Source: Stichopus chloronotus (taxonomy: Eukaryota; Echinodermata; Holothuroidea; Aspidochirotida; Stichopodidae). Taken from it: a stretch of 64,000 nt of DNA. The notes beneath the pieces are model-generated. The model did not search any database. It had not been told where the DNA came from and saw nothing but the letters and a program-made list of their open reading frames with translations. Shown here piece by piece: positions 43,601 through 55,100 of the stretch. The translations under genes were made by a program, and so were the position numbers. Every line of letters starts with the position of its first letter. The stretch's first letter is position 1. The stretch is taken from the NCBI GenBank assembly GCA_021234535.1, contig CM037838.1, forward strand, positions 28,807,969 through 28,871,968. The letters are read 5' to 3'.

Positions 43601-45265
43601 AAACTTGTCGATGCATCAATGAAGTATGTTTTACGAAAAACAGAAAAACATCGATTATGAATCGATAAAAATAAATACAAAGACGAACACGCACTTAAAC
43701 TACTAACATGGAAACATAGCATATATGTATAAATCACACACGTTTTATGATCTTTGGTTAAAGTTTCTTTGGTGTCTGAAAATCTTTTTTTTTTAAGGTA
43801 CTTATCAAAGCTATCGTTGAAAAACATTATGATAGAACAGACGTCAAAGGTATTGTTATAACAACTAGATGGTTAATCGTGGAAGGAAATGAAGTCCAAA
43901 TGGTTTTTCTACCGGAAATCATCGAGTTGAATGAAGCTTGATTTTTAATCTGATCTCAATGACTGACAATCTCAGCTGAAAATGTCTAAAACTAATAATA
44001 AAGATAAGCAAAAGCAACATAGATACATAAAGGTTTCAAAGGTGCCAATAAGAACACAAAATTGTGAGTGCATATTTAAGAGATTCACGCATAATTCTTT
44101 CTCAATTTTCGGACTTTTTCCTGCAAGCATATTCTTCCAAGTAACTATCGGTATACCGCTAAATTCAGAGTATACCTTTTTCAAACATGTTTTTCTTTTT
44201 TGGTTGAACAGAAGTTTTCCTGATCTCTACATCAGGTCCCTTCTTTACATCTTCCTTGCCCTCGCTCAGTTGTCTAGTATCTATTTTCTTTGCTTTAGAG
44301 GATACAAAGTAAACGCAGTTGATAAGAATATACAAATATCACGAACGATCGGAGTGCAGAAATTGTGATTAGACAGGTAGGTCTCAGAGTAACAGAATGA
44401 CGTGGTTGTACAAGAAGCAGACGGTAAGACGACAGGATACATAGACTACTAGCACTTGCTAAATGAGAGCAAGTTTAAAGTTAACCTCAAAATAACTAAG
44501 AAATTTTTTCAGGTGCTTTTAATGATCAGCTGGTTATGTCACACACTAAACGAGTCAGAGATGGAACACATAAGAAAAAGACTAAAGTATTACTAATTTT
44601 CTCAAAGAGAGGCCTTAAAAATAAAGAGATATTTAAGGTTTCGTAAAATCTTTTTACAGTAATATTCTGTAGTAAAAATCACGATGACAGAAATGATCGT
44701 TTGTAGCTGACTGAATTGTTCTACAAAGCAGCCGATGAACATTTTTTTCAAAAATTTACACAAGTCCTTCGCCAGTTTGCATTCGCACATATTTGGCGTC
44801 AATCGCGTTCCGTAGAACATCAGCTGCCCACCAAGAAGAATATCATTGATAAAAACATCGAAGAAATAATTAAAAATAGTGACATAAAATGTAATGCCTA
44901 ATTACGAAAATAAAAATCTTAAGCTGCTCCCCAGCATTGTTTTTCAAATGCTTCAAAATATGACCACAAAGGGCTCATTACGCTGACCTTAATCTCAGAT
45001 AGAGGGCTTATTCTACTGTTTGAATCACACTCTCTGATGATGTTAAAAACAAAAACATAATAGTGTTAGTAAAACCTTGAATATCGTGGCTAAATTTTGG
45101 AATAATAATATTATTGAAGATAAACGAGCACAACCAAAGTCGTGATTCGGCTCAGTTCTCCTGAGATAATTATAATACTCGTGAAAACAAGAGATGAAAA
45201 TATGAGGAGAGCGCAAAGGAGAAGAAGGGAAAGAGAAGAAGAGAGAGAGAAAAAAAAATCGCCAA
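37681..45265. other. No gene seen downstream of the receptor gene
   Basis: AT-rich with a 14-G run at 40991 and the (CAAA)n tract at 42928. The ORF at 43982-44368 (plus, 128 aa) starts at an ATG, but its composition is Phe/Ile/Leu/Ser/Lys-rich and it has no domain or splice context. The 3' UTR of the NR6A1-like gene should lie at the upper end of this block. Confidence 0.6.
42928..42982. repeat. (CAAA)n microsatellite
   Basis: About a dozen CAAA units with one short A-run interruption near 42966. Reads as Lys/Gln/Thr/Asn repeats in all frames. Confidence 0.93.
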
Positions 45266-45498
45266 TTAAGCTTTTGGTCCGCAAGCATGCATCATTGCTT
45301 TAAACAATAAGGGTGCACAGTCGAATGGCATTTCCCCAACCTTGCGTGAGAGTATTTTAATGTTGGGCAGTAGTGAGAGAAGATCTCGAAATCTGTCGGC
45401 GGCAGCGTTGTTGTTCAGCTGAACGTGGTCGTGAAGGACGAAGTAGTATTGCTTGCGAAGCGATTCTACGGCCTCTGGATCAGCCATAGATTTGACAT
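45266..45498 (-). CDS. NR6A1: NR6A1/GCNF-like nuclear receptor, last coding exon (C-terminal half of ligand-binding domain)
   Basis: Terminal coding exon, 77 codons plus a TAA stop at 45268-45266. The acceptor is tcctgacag with the ag at 45500-45499. The single G left by the upstream exon joins AT here to make Asp, so the junction reads NFLNP-DVKSMADPEAVESL without a frame break. The stretch LRKQYYFVLHD, then FRDLLSLLPNIKILSRKVG and the tail APLLFKAMMHACGPKA match the GCNF C-terminus position by position in pattern (leaf motif LP-I--...-K-...-LPLLFK---H-C). No acidic LLxE-type AF-2 helix is visible. That fits a constitutive repressor rather than a ligand-switched activator, which is an inference from the family. 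The visible protein totals 341 residues. I did not find a convincing AATAAA close downstream, so the 3' UTR end is not placed. Confidence 0.9.
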
Positions 45499-46343
45499 CT
45501 GTCAGGAGAAGATAGACAGCAATGAGGAATGTATATATGCATATATATAAATACTGCAAATATATATAAATACAGGTTTTGCCATACCTTTGTGGATTCA
45601 CTTCGAAGACTCAGAGAAAATCTTCCTCAAATGGACATATTGAAATCAAGTTTTTAAAACCATTATTTAAAGACACAATGACATAATATTCGACAGTACT
45701 CAGCGCAGAGTCCTATTTTAAGGAAATAAGTTTCTCACAGGTACAAAATAAGTTATTCGTTGCTCAAGAATATTTTGTTTTTCTTACAGAAACTTTCAAA
45801 GATACAAATAATGCATCTTTCGCATACGTCATCTTATATGCGTAATATTTGAGGACATGAAACTAGATTATGTTACTTTTACATTAGTGGCACAAATAAT
45901 TATAATAATTTCTTCTAATGCAAAGTGTACTAATTTGCATATCGTTCTTGTTTAATCATTTATTCGTCATCAAATTCCAGCATGGCTTGGTATGAAAGTC
46001 AGACCATTGTCAATGGCGTGAATTATCTTCGGCATACAGCTGATGAAACCACTCTTTATTTCCTTGTGGACATGATGTAACATTTGTGTTAGGTATCTGC
46101 TACATTTCTCGAAGTTATAATTACAAGAAAAACATTTGCTTATATGCCCCTAAATGGAATCTTGTTTGGGTGGTAAACTAAGCTCAGGTTCTATGACCTC
46201 ATGGTAAACATTTGGCTGTGGATGGATGCATCAAAGAATACAATGAGAAAGTTGTTATGTCAAAAAAAATATTCATCTAGGCAAGATAACAGAACAATAT
46301 AATTCTCGAGGTTAAAGGAAACTGCTAAAGGAGTGAAGCTCAC
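45499..46343 (-). other. Intron of the NR6A1-like gene
   Basis: 845-bp intron with gtgagc at the 5' border and a tcctgacag 3' border on the minus strand. It interrupts the Asp codon (phase 1) inside the ligand-binding domain. The interior is AT-rich with a short run of TATA repeats near the acceptor (45530-45565). No ORF or repeat of note is visible inside it. Confidence 0.85.
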
Positions 46344-47136
46344 CTGGATTTAGAAAGTTGACCACTTTAAGGCACAGGTGTTCTTGAATACTGACGTTCA
46401 GTTTTTGATACCTCGTTGAGACGGCTTTGGCCATGTCCATTATCTCTAGCCCTTCGTGGCCAAACTTTTGCACCTCTTCTTCCCTCGGGATGTAGTTTGC
46501 CAGAACGGCGGAGAGTCCCACGTAGAGGTCCGTAGGGTGGCCCCTCATGGTGGCCAAGAGCACAGCGTCAAGCCAGGTGTCAGACAACATGCTCGTTGTG
46601 CTTCTGACCGTCAGCTTTGGCGCAAAGGGCAGCCGCTTGGCCCAGTCGATCTCCCTGTGAAGAACACTGTCCATCAGTTTGCAGAGAAATTCAAACAGTT
46701 CCGAATACAGGATTGGTCTATTTGTAGGGAGGTCAAAGGGCAAAGACATTTCGATTTCCGATTCAGCTGCGAGGAGACTTTCTACCTCCGGCAATAATGG
46801 AAGATCCGAGCGTGCGTACTCGAACCCGCCACGTGTGCCATTGGCGTTGCTTCGGCCCTTGACTCCATGGGTGCCTTTATTGTGACCACTCGTTTTCCTT
46901 ATCAGCTGGGAATCGAAGTACATCGCTACCGGAGGGCCATGTGCCGGAGCAGCGGCTGCCATGGATGAGGCCGGAAATTCGAAATGTTCACCGGAGCTGC
47001 TGCTCAGCGACGTAGGGGAAAAAGTAGGGGATGCGCCGTCACTTCCAGTGGTGGGACTTTTCACACCCACGGGTCTCATATACTCCTTGTCATACTCCTC
47101 TCCTGTCATAATTCGATCAATTTCCTCCGTGGTAAG
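46344..47136 (-). CDS. NR6A1: NR6A1/GCNF-like nuclear receptor, penultimate coding exon (hinge and first part of ligand-binding domain)
   Basis: Internal exon of a nuclear receptor transcription factor that should act in the nucleus. It encodes 264 codons plus one base. The acceptor is a pyrimidine-rich run ending in ctacag, with the ag at 47138-47137. The donor is CCAG|gtgagc, with the intron starting at 46343. The exon opens in frame with LTTEEIDRIM, so the first Met (47109) is probably not the true start. Residues about 26-67 are a Ser/Thr/Pro- and Ala-rich hinge. From about residue 135 it reads as a nuclear receptor ligand-binding domain: YSELFEFLCKLMDSVL, then the helix 3-4 signature around IDWAKRLPF (163-171) and LSDTWLDAVLL. 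From memory of vertebrate GCNF, the later stretch F-x-x-EG-EIM...YQKLNVS...CLK-VNFLN matches NR6A better than any other NR subfamily. GCNF is known as an orphan repressor binding DR0 sites. The zinc-finger exons are not in view. Confidence 0.9.
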
Positions 47137-48099
47137 CTGTAGAAAAAAAGAAAGGAGAGTGTCTCTGTAATGATGGCCTTAATGGTCTCCCAACCTAAAA
47201 GAAACTGATCATTTTGTGCGGCTGAGGATGAGATTCAATTACATAAGCTTTCGTTTTCTCTAAAACAAGAACGTGAGAAAGATAAGAAACAATTATACCA
47301 ATTATGTATTTCTCTGATGTCCACTGATCTCAGAAAAAAAAATACAAACACTAACAAACCATGAGCGAAAGTATTATATATATTATTCACTTCAGTGAAG
47401 GATACTTTTTTATTTGTATCGAACAAGACGACGCAACAAATGAGCCAATTGATGTTAAGCGCGCGTGAAATGCATTGCGTCAGCATTTTCCCGAGTAACA
47501 TCTAGTACTGATGAATGCGTTTTGAGGTGTCTCTTGAAGGACCCCTTCTGGATAGACAGCACTGGAGGTGGACAGGACTAGGGAGAAATATAAATTGACG
47601 ACCAATCCTCTCCGACGTTCAATTAGTCTCTCTCGGTATTCTTGTCATCCTCCTCTGAATATTGTGTCGTGTATAGACCAGAAGCCGGCAACCGGTGAGT
47701 CGTGGCCCATGCGACGTTTTTCTGTTTTTAGTACGATAAGCACTAACCGATGGTCTCTCCGCGCGTAGACAGTCTGGCCGTGCACACTGTGACCTTTGAA
47801 CCAGTACGCATTCCCAAATATCACCTATAGGCCGCTCATCAAAAAGTGGTTGTCGACCCAGGATATGGACCAGTCAACAGTCACTTTCGAGGTAGGATCT
47901 CATATTCAATACAAGGAAGGCCCATTAGTGAAAGCAACTCCCTGGTGAAAGTTGCCGAAGGACACATGCCTAACTCCCTAACACAATTACCACATTAAGT
48001 CAGTTCCCAACGCGAATGTTACCGGCAGTGCATTTGTAGTCTTCCAGATTTCTGCTGCGAAAGATTCCCAATGACTTAAAATGAGGAAACAGGATATCT
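47137..48099. other. Upstream intron of the NR6A1-like gene (start of a long gap)
   Basis: This is the sequence 5' of the hinge exon on the minus strand. The reading frame closes at an in-frame TAA near 47182, with no ATG above 47109. Reverse-strand searches for a receptor zinc-finger signature (Cys-Lys-Gly-Phe-Phe) from here to 64000 by eye found none. The DNA-binding-domain exons are therefore likely further upstream and the intron would exceed 16.8 kb. Around 47560-47700 the plus strand ends in GCCGGCAACCG|GTGAGT, a strong donor-like string. I could not attach it to any gene. Confidence 0.5.
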
Positions 48100-49354
48100 T
48101 AACAAGAGCCCAAGGGCACTCTGGTTCCTTGCACAGATGGAAAGCATAAAATGAAGTAAAAGGGAGCATATTGCATTATTTTGTACAATAGCCTATATGG
48201 TCCATTTCTGACCATGAACTCTCACTTTTGTAACATAAAATCTGTAGAGAGAGAAAGATATTTCAAGCTTCTATAAAATGGTCCATTTCAGACATTGGAC
48301 CCCAAACATGACAAACATGCACCCACATGGAACCACTTCCATAGCACTAATGTGACCAACCATCAACAGTGTTACTTACAATCTGTAAGAGAAGAAGTAT
48401 TTTGCATGATTTCACAACAGCCTAGGGGCACTATGGTTCCTTGTACTTGGAATATACATACTGTAAAATGATATGCCTAAGTTCATAAATATCAAAGAAG
48501 CCATTTCAATTAATGCAATGAATTGAAGATGTTGATTTCTGCAATATACAGCAATATCCCATTCATTTTACAAAACAAAAACAGCTGTGCATTTCTCATT
48601 TCAAGAAGGGGCTCTGCAAATTGCAATATGGCTTATCCCATCTATGCCCTTTAAAGTCCAATAAACTGATAGTATGCCCTGGGAGGAACTACTGGGGTCT
48701 AGTTTAAACTGGTAAGAACACCAACTGACTTATTTTCTTTCATTATTACCTGCCCACCTCACTAATTGAAAAGACACTTACATGAATGCACACATTAGCA
48801 CTCAGGCACGAGGAGGTAAACTGATCCAGCCAAAACTTGTCTGGTGTGACCACCTACAGTAGTACAAACAACACTGCTTCTTTTTCATTTGATCAAGAAA
48901 TTGCTAACTCAAGCAGTACTTTCATGATGCACAGGAGGGGGACTAATGGTACATATGAGCATCCATAGCATAACAAGGTTTTCAGACTTTTGCCCCCAAT
49001 TCCCCAGATGACCTTTGACCTCCACCAAAAACAATAGGGCATACCTTCTTAATATGGCAAACCTACATACCAAGTTTGACTTTCATCTGACTTTCCCCTA
49101 TTGAATTACAGCGTACCCAAGCAAAACAGACTTTTGCCCCCAGTTCCCCCAGATGACCTTTGACCTCCACCAAAAACGATAGGGCACACCTTCTCAATAT
49201 GGCAAACCTACATACCAAGTTTGACTTTTATCTGGCTTTCCCCTATTGAATTACAGCGATCCTAAGCAAGTGTCACAGATGCACACACACACACACGCAC
49301 ACGCACACACACGCCAACCTGACTGCATAGGTTCCTTTGCTGACGCAAGGAACC
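48100..49354. repeat. Interspersed repeat, copy A (about 1.25 kb), with two DR1 tandem units
   Basis: Copy A aligns along its length with copy B at 62598-64000, with scattered substitutions and small indels. Its left part contains GGTTCCTTGC at 48123 and its right end the exact reverse complement GCAAGGAACC at 49345-49354, so the copy may be bounded by terminal inverted repeats. GGGCACTNTGGTTCCTTG recurs inside near 48427. The right third has two tandem units with perfect DR1 strings at 49009-49021 and 49154-49166 (145 bp apart), then a CA-rich tail (49275-49312). No transposase or reverse transcriptase reading is visible, so it is non-autonomous. Class unknown: a TIR DNA element is one reading of the ends. 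Confidence 0.85.
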
Positions 49355-50481
49355 AAAAAGGTACATAAAGTCAGAGAATTTAAAAACATACGCTACAAAG
49401 CTTACAAAATGAATTCAAATTGTCCAACTTCCACCTTCACAGGACATTTCTAAGCCGAGATATTAAATGTCAAAGTTAATTCACCTTGTCACGCAATGTG
49501 ATCACTGTCTTTCTTAAGGCTGTTATGGGGCGACTTGACTATACAAGTTCTCATCGGATATGCAAGAAAACAGTAAAGATATTACTTAAAAAAAAAAAAA
49601 AAAAAGGGAGTTGTACAAGAAGGATTTCACAAATGACTGTGCAATCGATAATTTCAGTTTATATCTCAGTAATGGAAGAAGCTATAAAGATTTTAGTTGG
49701 GTGCACTTCACGTCCTCCCTCATACAGCCGAAACTTCCAGGAAATCGTAACGACATGAGCGGCAGTGGCAGTTCGAAGGAATTACCAAACTTCAGATATG
49801 CGCGTGAACGATAGATCAGTTTATCCTGATTGACTGTTCGAGGGGTAAAAAAAAAATAAAGTACTTTTTTGGTGAGGGGTTAATTTTTGTTCGTTGGACT
49901 AAAAATCTACGCAAAAGAAATCATGGACAATATCACCTCATAAAAGAAACGTAAGCATTTTTGGACCTACTTTGATTATGTAACTTTGAGAAGAATGATA
50001 ACAATGTAACCCACATTCGAGTATTAATTGATATATCTATAACCAAACTTGAAAAACGAGGAAATGTAACCGTTCAAGAAAAGCTGCGAATGTTTAAGGC
50101 TGCGATGTTATTTAAATAAAAAAAAACAACATATGAAGAAATGAGGAGGGAGGTAGAAGAAAAAAATTAAAGCAAAGCGCTCCTAGCCTTTTCTCACGCC
50201 CGGTGAACTACAACTAGAACCGTCTCGGACGGACACTACATTATTAAAAAGTAAGGTTCTTTTCCTATCTGTTTTAAAGGTTAAATATAACCTCTTCGTG
50301 GACTACGGCCATGAAATCAACCAGTTTACTGCTCGCAAGTGAAACGAGATGTTGGGTAAGACATTACATACAAGTTGGCTGGTTCAAAAAAAAAAAAGTT
50401 TCTGGTGGAGGAATGGAAGAACTCTCAGGCATGGCATTTGGGGTACAGTGGATAAAACGCTGTGCAGACAACCGAGAGGAA

Positions 50482-50555
50482 GGATGAAGGGCTTATGATA
50501 TTCTGCGAAACGAAACGAAGCGAAACGAAATAGCCTAAACATGAAAGTCTGTTTG
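50482..50555. repeat. GAAAC-rich module, inverted relative to 51927-51983
   Basis: GGCTTATGATATTCTGCGAA then tandem ACGAA units, TAGCCTAAACATGA and AAGTCTGTTTG. The same string occurs as its reverse complement at 51927-51983 with a few changes. The two lie about 1.4 kb apart, around the retroposon-like repeat. Confidence 0.8.
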
Positions 50556-50689
50556 CCACGTAATAGCCTGTAGCACTGACATAGCCATTCGTAAAAAAAT
50601 TATCTAACCGTCCCATGAATGAGTTACCTAGTCAATTGTTCGGATCATCGTTCAGTCTTGTAGTCAGTGCTGTGTAATTGACGTTATCT

Positions 50690-51062
50690 AGTCAGAGATA
50701 TATAGCCCTGGTGTATAAGGGTGTGAAGAAATCCGTGTGTACAATTAAGGAATGTGAGGCCGTCTCATGGGGTTTGCATTTAGCGTCTGTCCGTGGGAAG
50801 AGGGCGATACAAAACTCAATCTTTCAGCAAACCTTTGCTCTAAGTCAGACACCCGAATCGTCAGAGTTGGGATGCTCCTTGTCCCCGGCTAGCCGTATAT
50901 TTACCCCGGGTGTGGGGCTGTGAAAAAAATCCATGTGTACCTTTGGGGAGTGCGAGGAGTCTGAAGGTGATTGCATTTTGGCTCCGACCTAACGGTTTCT
51001 TCCATATTTCTGTTCTATAGCTTAATGCTACATAGAACAACAACAACAACAAAAAAAAAAAA
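50690..51062 (+). repeat. Retroposon-like repeat: two diverged units and an A-rich tail
   Basis: Unit 1 (about 50704-50795) and unit 2 (about 50902-50994) share the order CCTGG/CCGGG, TGTGAARAAA-TCC-TGTGTAC, a GGGAGTGCGAGG-like stretch, and TTTGCATTTAG/TTGCATTTTGG. They are about 200 bp apart. The region ends in ACAACAACAACAACAAAA and a run of A to 51062, like the 3' tail of a SINE or LINE. No clear RNA polymerase III box A/box B pair was found, so the class is not assigned. The ORF 50678-50923 lies across unit 1 and has no recognisable domain. Confidence 0.6.
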
Positions 51063-51777
51063 CATAACTAAGTACTAGCTCACTCCCTCCTCTTTATAGT
51101 AAGCAACTATAGGGTAGCCCACTTACTCATTTGTAAAGGTCGGGAATCTCCCATAACAGCATAGAGCTTTTGCTCTTGAGTTGGTCGCACCAGAGAGTTG
51201 TTATTGTAATAACAACTCCCCCTGGTCCAACGGTAAGGTTAATCGACTCACGGCGATATGTTTGACGATGTTCATCGGGATCGATACCATACAGTGCATG
51301 TTACCCTCTTTTTTCTTCTTAAAGTCCCCTCGACTCTCTGGCGAAAAGCCAAGGGGCGAAACCAAACATTTACTCCCGGAGGAGTTCTGCTCCCTTAAGG
51401 AGCTACGACACAGTGCCACCCTGACAGTTAGACATTTGATCTGTTTAAGCTCTCAATGAGTGTCGATTCATCTATGTAATTCCAAAATTCAGATTGTCTG
51501 AAACACATTAAATCAGCAGTGTTATCTCAGAGGGTATATTTCATTTACATGGTTGCTAATTACCCTGATCTTCGTGATTGCAACAGACTTGAACGAGAGA
51601 GGAGGAAATAAACACCGTTCGAACCGTTCGAGAGGCTTGTTGTTGAACCTATCTATATATTAAGTATGTGTATAGTGCGTACTAAACTACGGAAGCCGCG
51701 TCGACGTGCTCACGAGGGTGGAGGATGGAGGATGTGTTTGTAATTCTTTATTCAGATATTCGGAGAGATATCTTTTT

Positions 51778-51983
51778 CTGTTTCGTTTCGTTTCGCCGAA
51801 TATCAATAGCCCACCACGGTAATGATACTTTGCGAAACAGAACGAAACAACTGTATACTTTGGCCGATTGACTCTCTCCTTAGGCACTGAAAGGGCTACA
51901 TATGTACAACAGGTCAGTAACGGTGTCAAACAGACTTATCATGTTTAGGCTATTTCGTTTCGTTTCGCAGAATATCATAAGCC
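51778..51983. repeat. Cluster of further GAAAC/GTTTC modules
   Basis: Three related modules: a GTTTCGTTTCGTTTCGCCGA copy at 51780, a degenerate opposite-strand copy at 51821-51850 (GCGAAACAGAACGAAAC) and the minus-oriented copy 51927-51983. With 50482-50555 this makes four copies in 1.5 kb, in mixed orientation. Confidence 0.7.
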
Positions 51984-52128
51984 GGATGAAGAGCGGCCGG
52001 TGGTAGAGGGCAGAAGGGAGGGGGTGGAGGTGTTGGAGAGTCGGTGCTGAAGATGGGTAAGACTCAGCCATTGTGAATACCAGTCGCTGGAGGTGTCGAT
52101 GAAGTTGACCCACCCCCCCCCCCCCCCC

Positions 52129-55100
52129 GTCATATTCTCCCGGATGCAGATTAGTTGAGGATAACAGTTGGATAACCGAACGGGAAAACTAATAACTCCA
52201 TTGTCTGAACATAATACAAATGACAAGTATCGTCCTCTGCTTCTAATCACATTGTCAAGTTTGCAGTGATTTCCTTGCTTTGCTTTCTGGCTTTTCTTTC
52301 TCTCTTCCTCTATTTTTTTCCTTCATGGTTACTATCACAAAGGATTTCCTCTTGTTACTCCAATAAATATGTTTAAGTCACCTTCCTCGTAACTTATGAG
52401 GGTATTGTATGTTTTTCCTGGCTTGCACTGGCTGAATGTACATGAATTCATGCTAAATGTGAAAAGGTCTGATCACAAATTTTCCAAAACCAAATTGAAA
52501 ATTTAATTTTAGTCACTTACTAATGTTCATTTGTATGTGAAGCATGAAGATCCTGTTAGTTTGACCATTTGCCGTAAATATGTGAAAGGTAATTTTCTCT
52601 CTTGTTTGATCGAGCAACGTGACCTTAAACTCAAACAGAAGAAAACGATAGAATTGGGACTACTTCATTAACAAAAAGTACCCCAAAAGGGGGGGGGGGG
52701 GTTCTTTTCAGTGTCTATGCATGTGCTTTTTGTCTTTTTTTAGCTTGGAGACATTAACCAAATGCCATAGAGTTTTTTTTTTTTTTTTAAAGGGTTAAAA
52801 TCCTTCACAATTTCCCACCGTATTAGACCCAAGCTACGGTTATTTTTTATTTCATCCCTTAATTTTTACTTGGCTATTTTGTTGTTCCGTGTCTCATCAT
52901 ATGTCACATATAATGGTTGATGTCTCATGATAATGCATATACTATTGTTGGTGTCTCATCGCAATATATACAAAGTGGCTGGTGTCTGTTCAAATGCATT
53001 TAAGGTGACGAGTGTGACACCCTGTGAGATGTTGTGATAACAATGACAGTGTCATATGTGACAAGGATATGACATACCACAAGTTGCAAGGACACATACT
53101 AATATTGCAGAAAGTATGTTAAGATATGCGTGCACAAACATGTTCAAAGACAATCTCTTATTTGGTGAGATCTTAGTTTTGTACTTGGTGGGGCTTTTAA
53201 CCTTTGGTGTACCACGCGTAGCGTACGAATACTTTCGTTTTCCAAACGTTCTATCGGACTAGTCCTACCCCATTAGCTACTTCGTCGTTTGGTCATTCAT
53301 ACAGCAATACTATTTTTCTCACGTATTTCTGTTTTGTGCGGTCTTTGACATTCCAATGGATAAAAAACCAAAAGATATATAATTGCAAGCTATTTCCATA
53401 ATAGAACTGAATGCTCCATTGTTGGCGGTTTTCAAATGTAAACATCTTTTTGGTCAGGCAGTTAAAAATCAGATAAAGATTTAGACACTCAAATTTCGCT
53501 CAAATGGCTGGAGATTACCTAACGTAGCCCACCAACTTGTAGGCTGACCCACCTAAGTTCACCTTTCCTTGTGTTAAACCTACTTTCTTCTGTCCTTCGC
53601 CCGTACGTCTTCAAAACACCAGCCATAATTCAAGGACGGCTGGTATTTTATTTCGTCCGGGGGTACTGAATGCTCTGGTTCTTACGTAACACACCTTTCA
53701 TGTGACTCACTCCATTTTTAGGAAATGGTCTCGTAGACGGTAATTTAATAGCGTAACGAAAGCCCTCGGTGGCGTTAGCATGCCAAGGTATAAGGAGGGG
53801 AAGTTGCAGAAACTCCCTCCTCTAACCTCCCGTAAGTATGGGAGGCTTTAGGTAAAAGTTGACAACGCAGGCAAACAGGAATGAATTGTCACAGTACATT
53901 TCTATGGGTACGCTGACGTTGCACACTGAGTGTACGCTGTTTACCGAAAAAGCATGGTGGTTTAGAAAAAAAAGGTTTCACCCTTCCCCCTTTTTGATTT
54001 CCACTTTGTGGGGCCGAAGGATTGTGCGTTCGGTGTGTTATATTGTTGCAGTTAATACCGTTATGTGTGTGTGTGTGTGTATGTTGGGGGGAGGTGGTGA
54101 TTCGGTGGTGTAAAAAAGCCTAGACACCTTTTTTGTATCATATTTCAGAAACAAGATGTTTATCCTAAAGTAACAAAAAATAGAAACATAAAGGGCAATA
54201 AATACATCATGTAATGAAACAAACACATTGATGCCACTTGTTACTGACGCGTCTATGACGAAAATTGTAGCGCTTGCATGTTAAAATTAAAAGCTATAAG
54301 TGTTCGATAAAACGCCTCACTGTATTAGCGTCGATCTGCTTATTTCACTTACCTGGGTGTTTATTGCCCTTATGTACTTTTTGTTTTTACTTCACCGTAA
54401 ACACCTTGACGCGTTCAAAATCTATTGCAAAATGTTTTTAAGTGTTTTGCAATGAACGTGTTTTACCAGATAAGGATAGAGTATGGGGAGGGGTATGGGG
54501 CAGGGGTTAATTTTGGATGGTGTGTTAGTTTTTCAGTGGGGGATTTTTATGATGGCATATGGTTAAGAGTGTAAATGTATTGAAGCCACGTGGTACACGT
54601 GACCCATGCGTGTGAAGGGGAGGAGTGTTCATGTGTGGAGTAGGGAGCAGAGAAAAAAACTAGCAAAGGATGCCCGGAAATGGAGAAGGGGATTACAGAG
54701 AATGAGGATATTATAAAAAAAACTTACTTTATAGGGTAATATTTCGCATAAAATGCATTAACATGGCAAACAGCTTTTGAAAATTCATTAGACCATTCGG
54801 TCTCACCAACAAACATCGGAAATGGCTTTATCTCCTGAAACATTATCATTAAGATTGAGGGAAGGTTCAAATAACTTACCGTTCTATTTGTGAGAAACAA
54901 ACATCTTAAAAAAAGACTATCGTGCTACCCAACTTGGAATAATTTTAATGTATTTTTTTAAAAGACCGAACATAGTTTATGAAATTATCATTAATCCTTC
55001 AAAGAAATAGTTTTGTTTTGTTTTTTCCCCTTTATGCTGCTTTAAGTCTCCCTTCAAATGTGACGTCACATCAGTAAGTAAGAGTTTGCATGTAAATGTA

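Noticed and set aside
46456..46885. Plus-strand ORFs of 113 and 68 residues opposite the receptor exon
   Set aside because: They mirror the minus-strand NR6A1 exon, which has splice sites and a clear domain.
50505..50531. Interferon-response-like element in the GAAACGAAACGAA run
   Set aside because: GAAA units are spaced by one base, not the two of an ISRE, and the run is explained by the repeat module.
51181..51260. tRNA-like string (TGGTCCAACGGTAAGGTTAA)
   Set aside because: No matching acceptor stem, anticodon arm or GTTCRAATCC T-loop follows.
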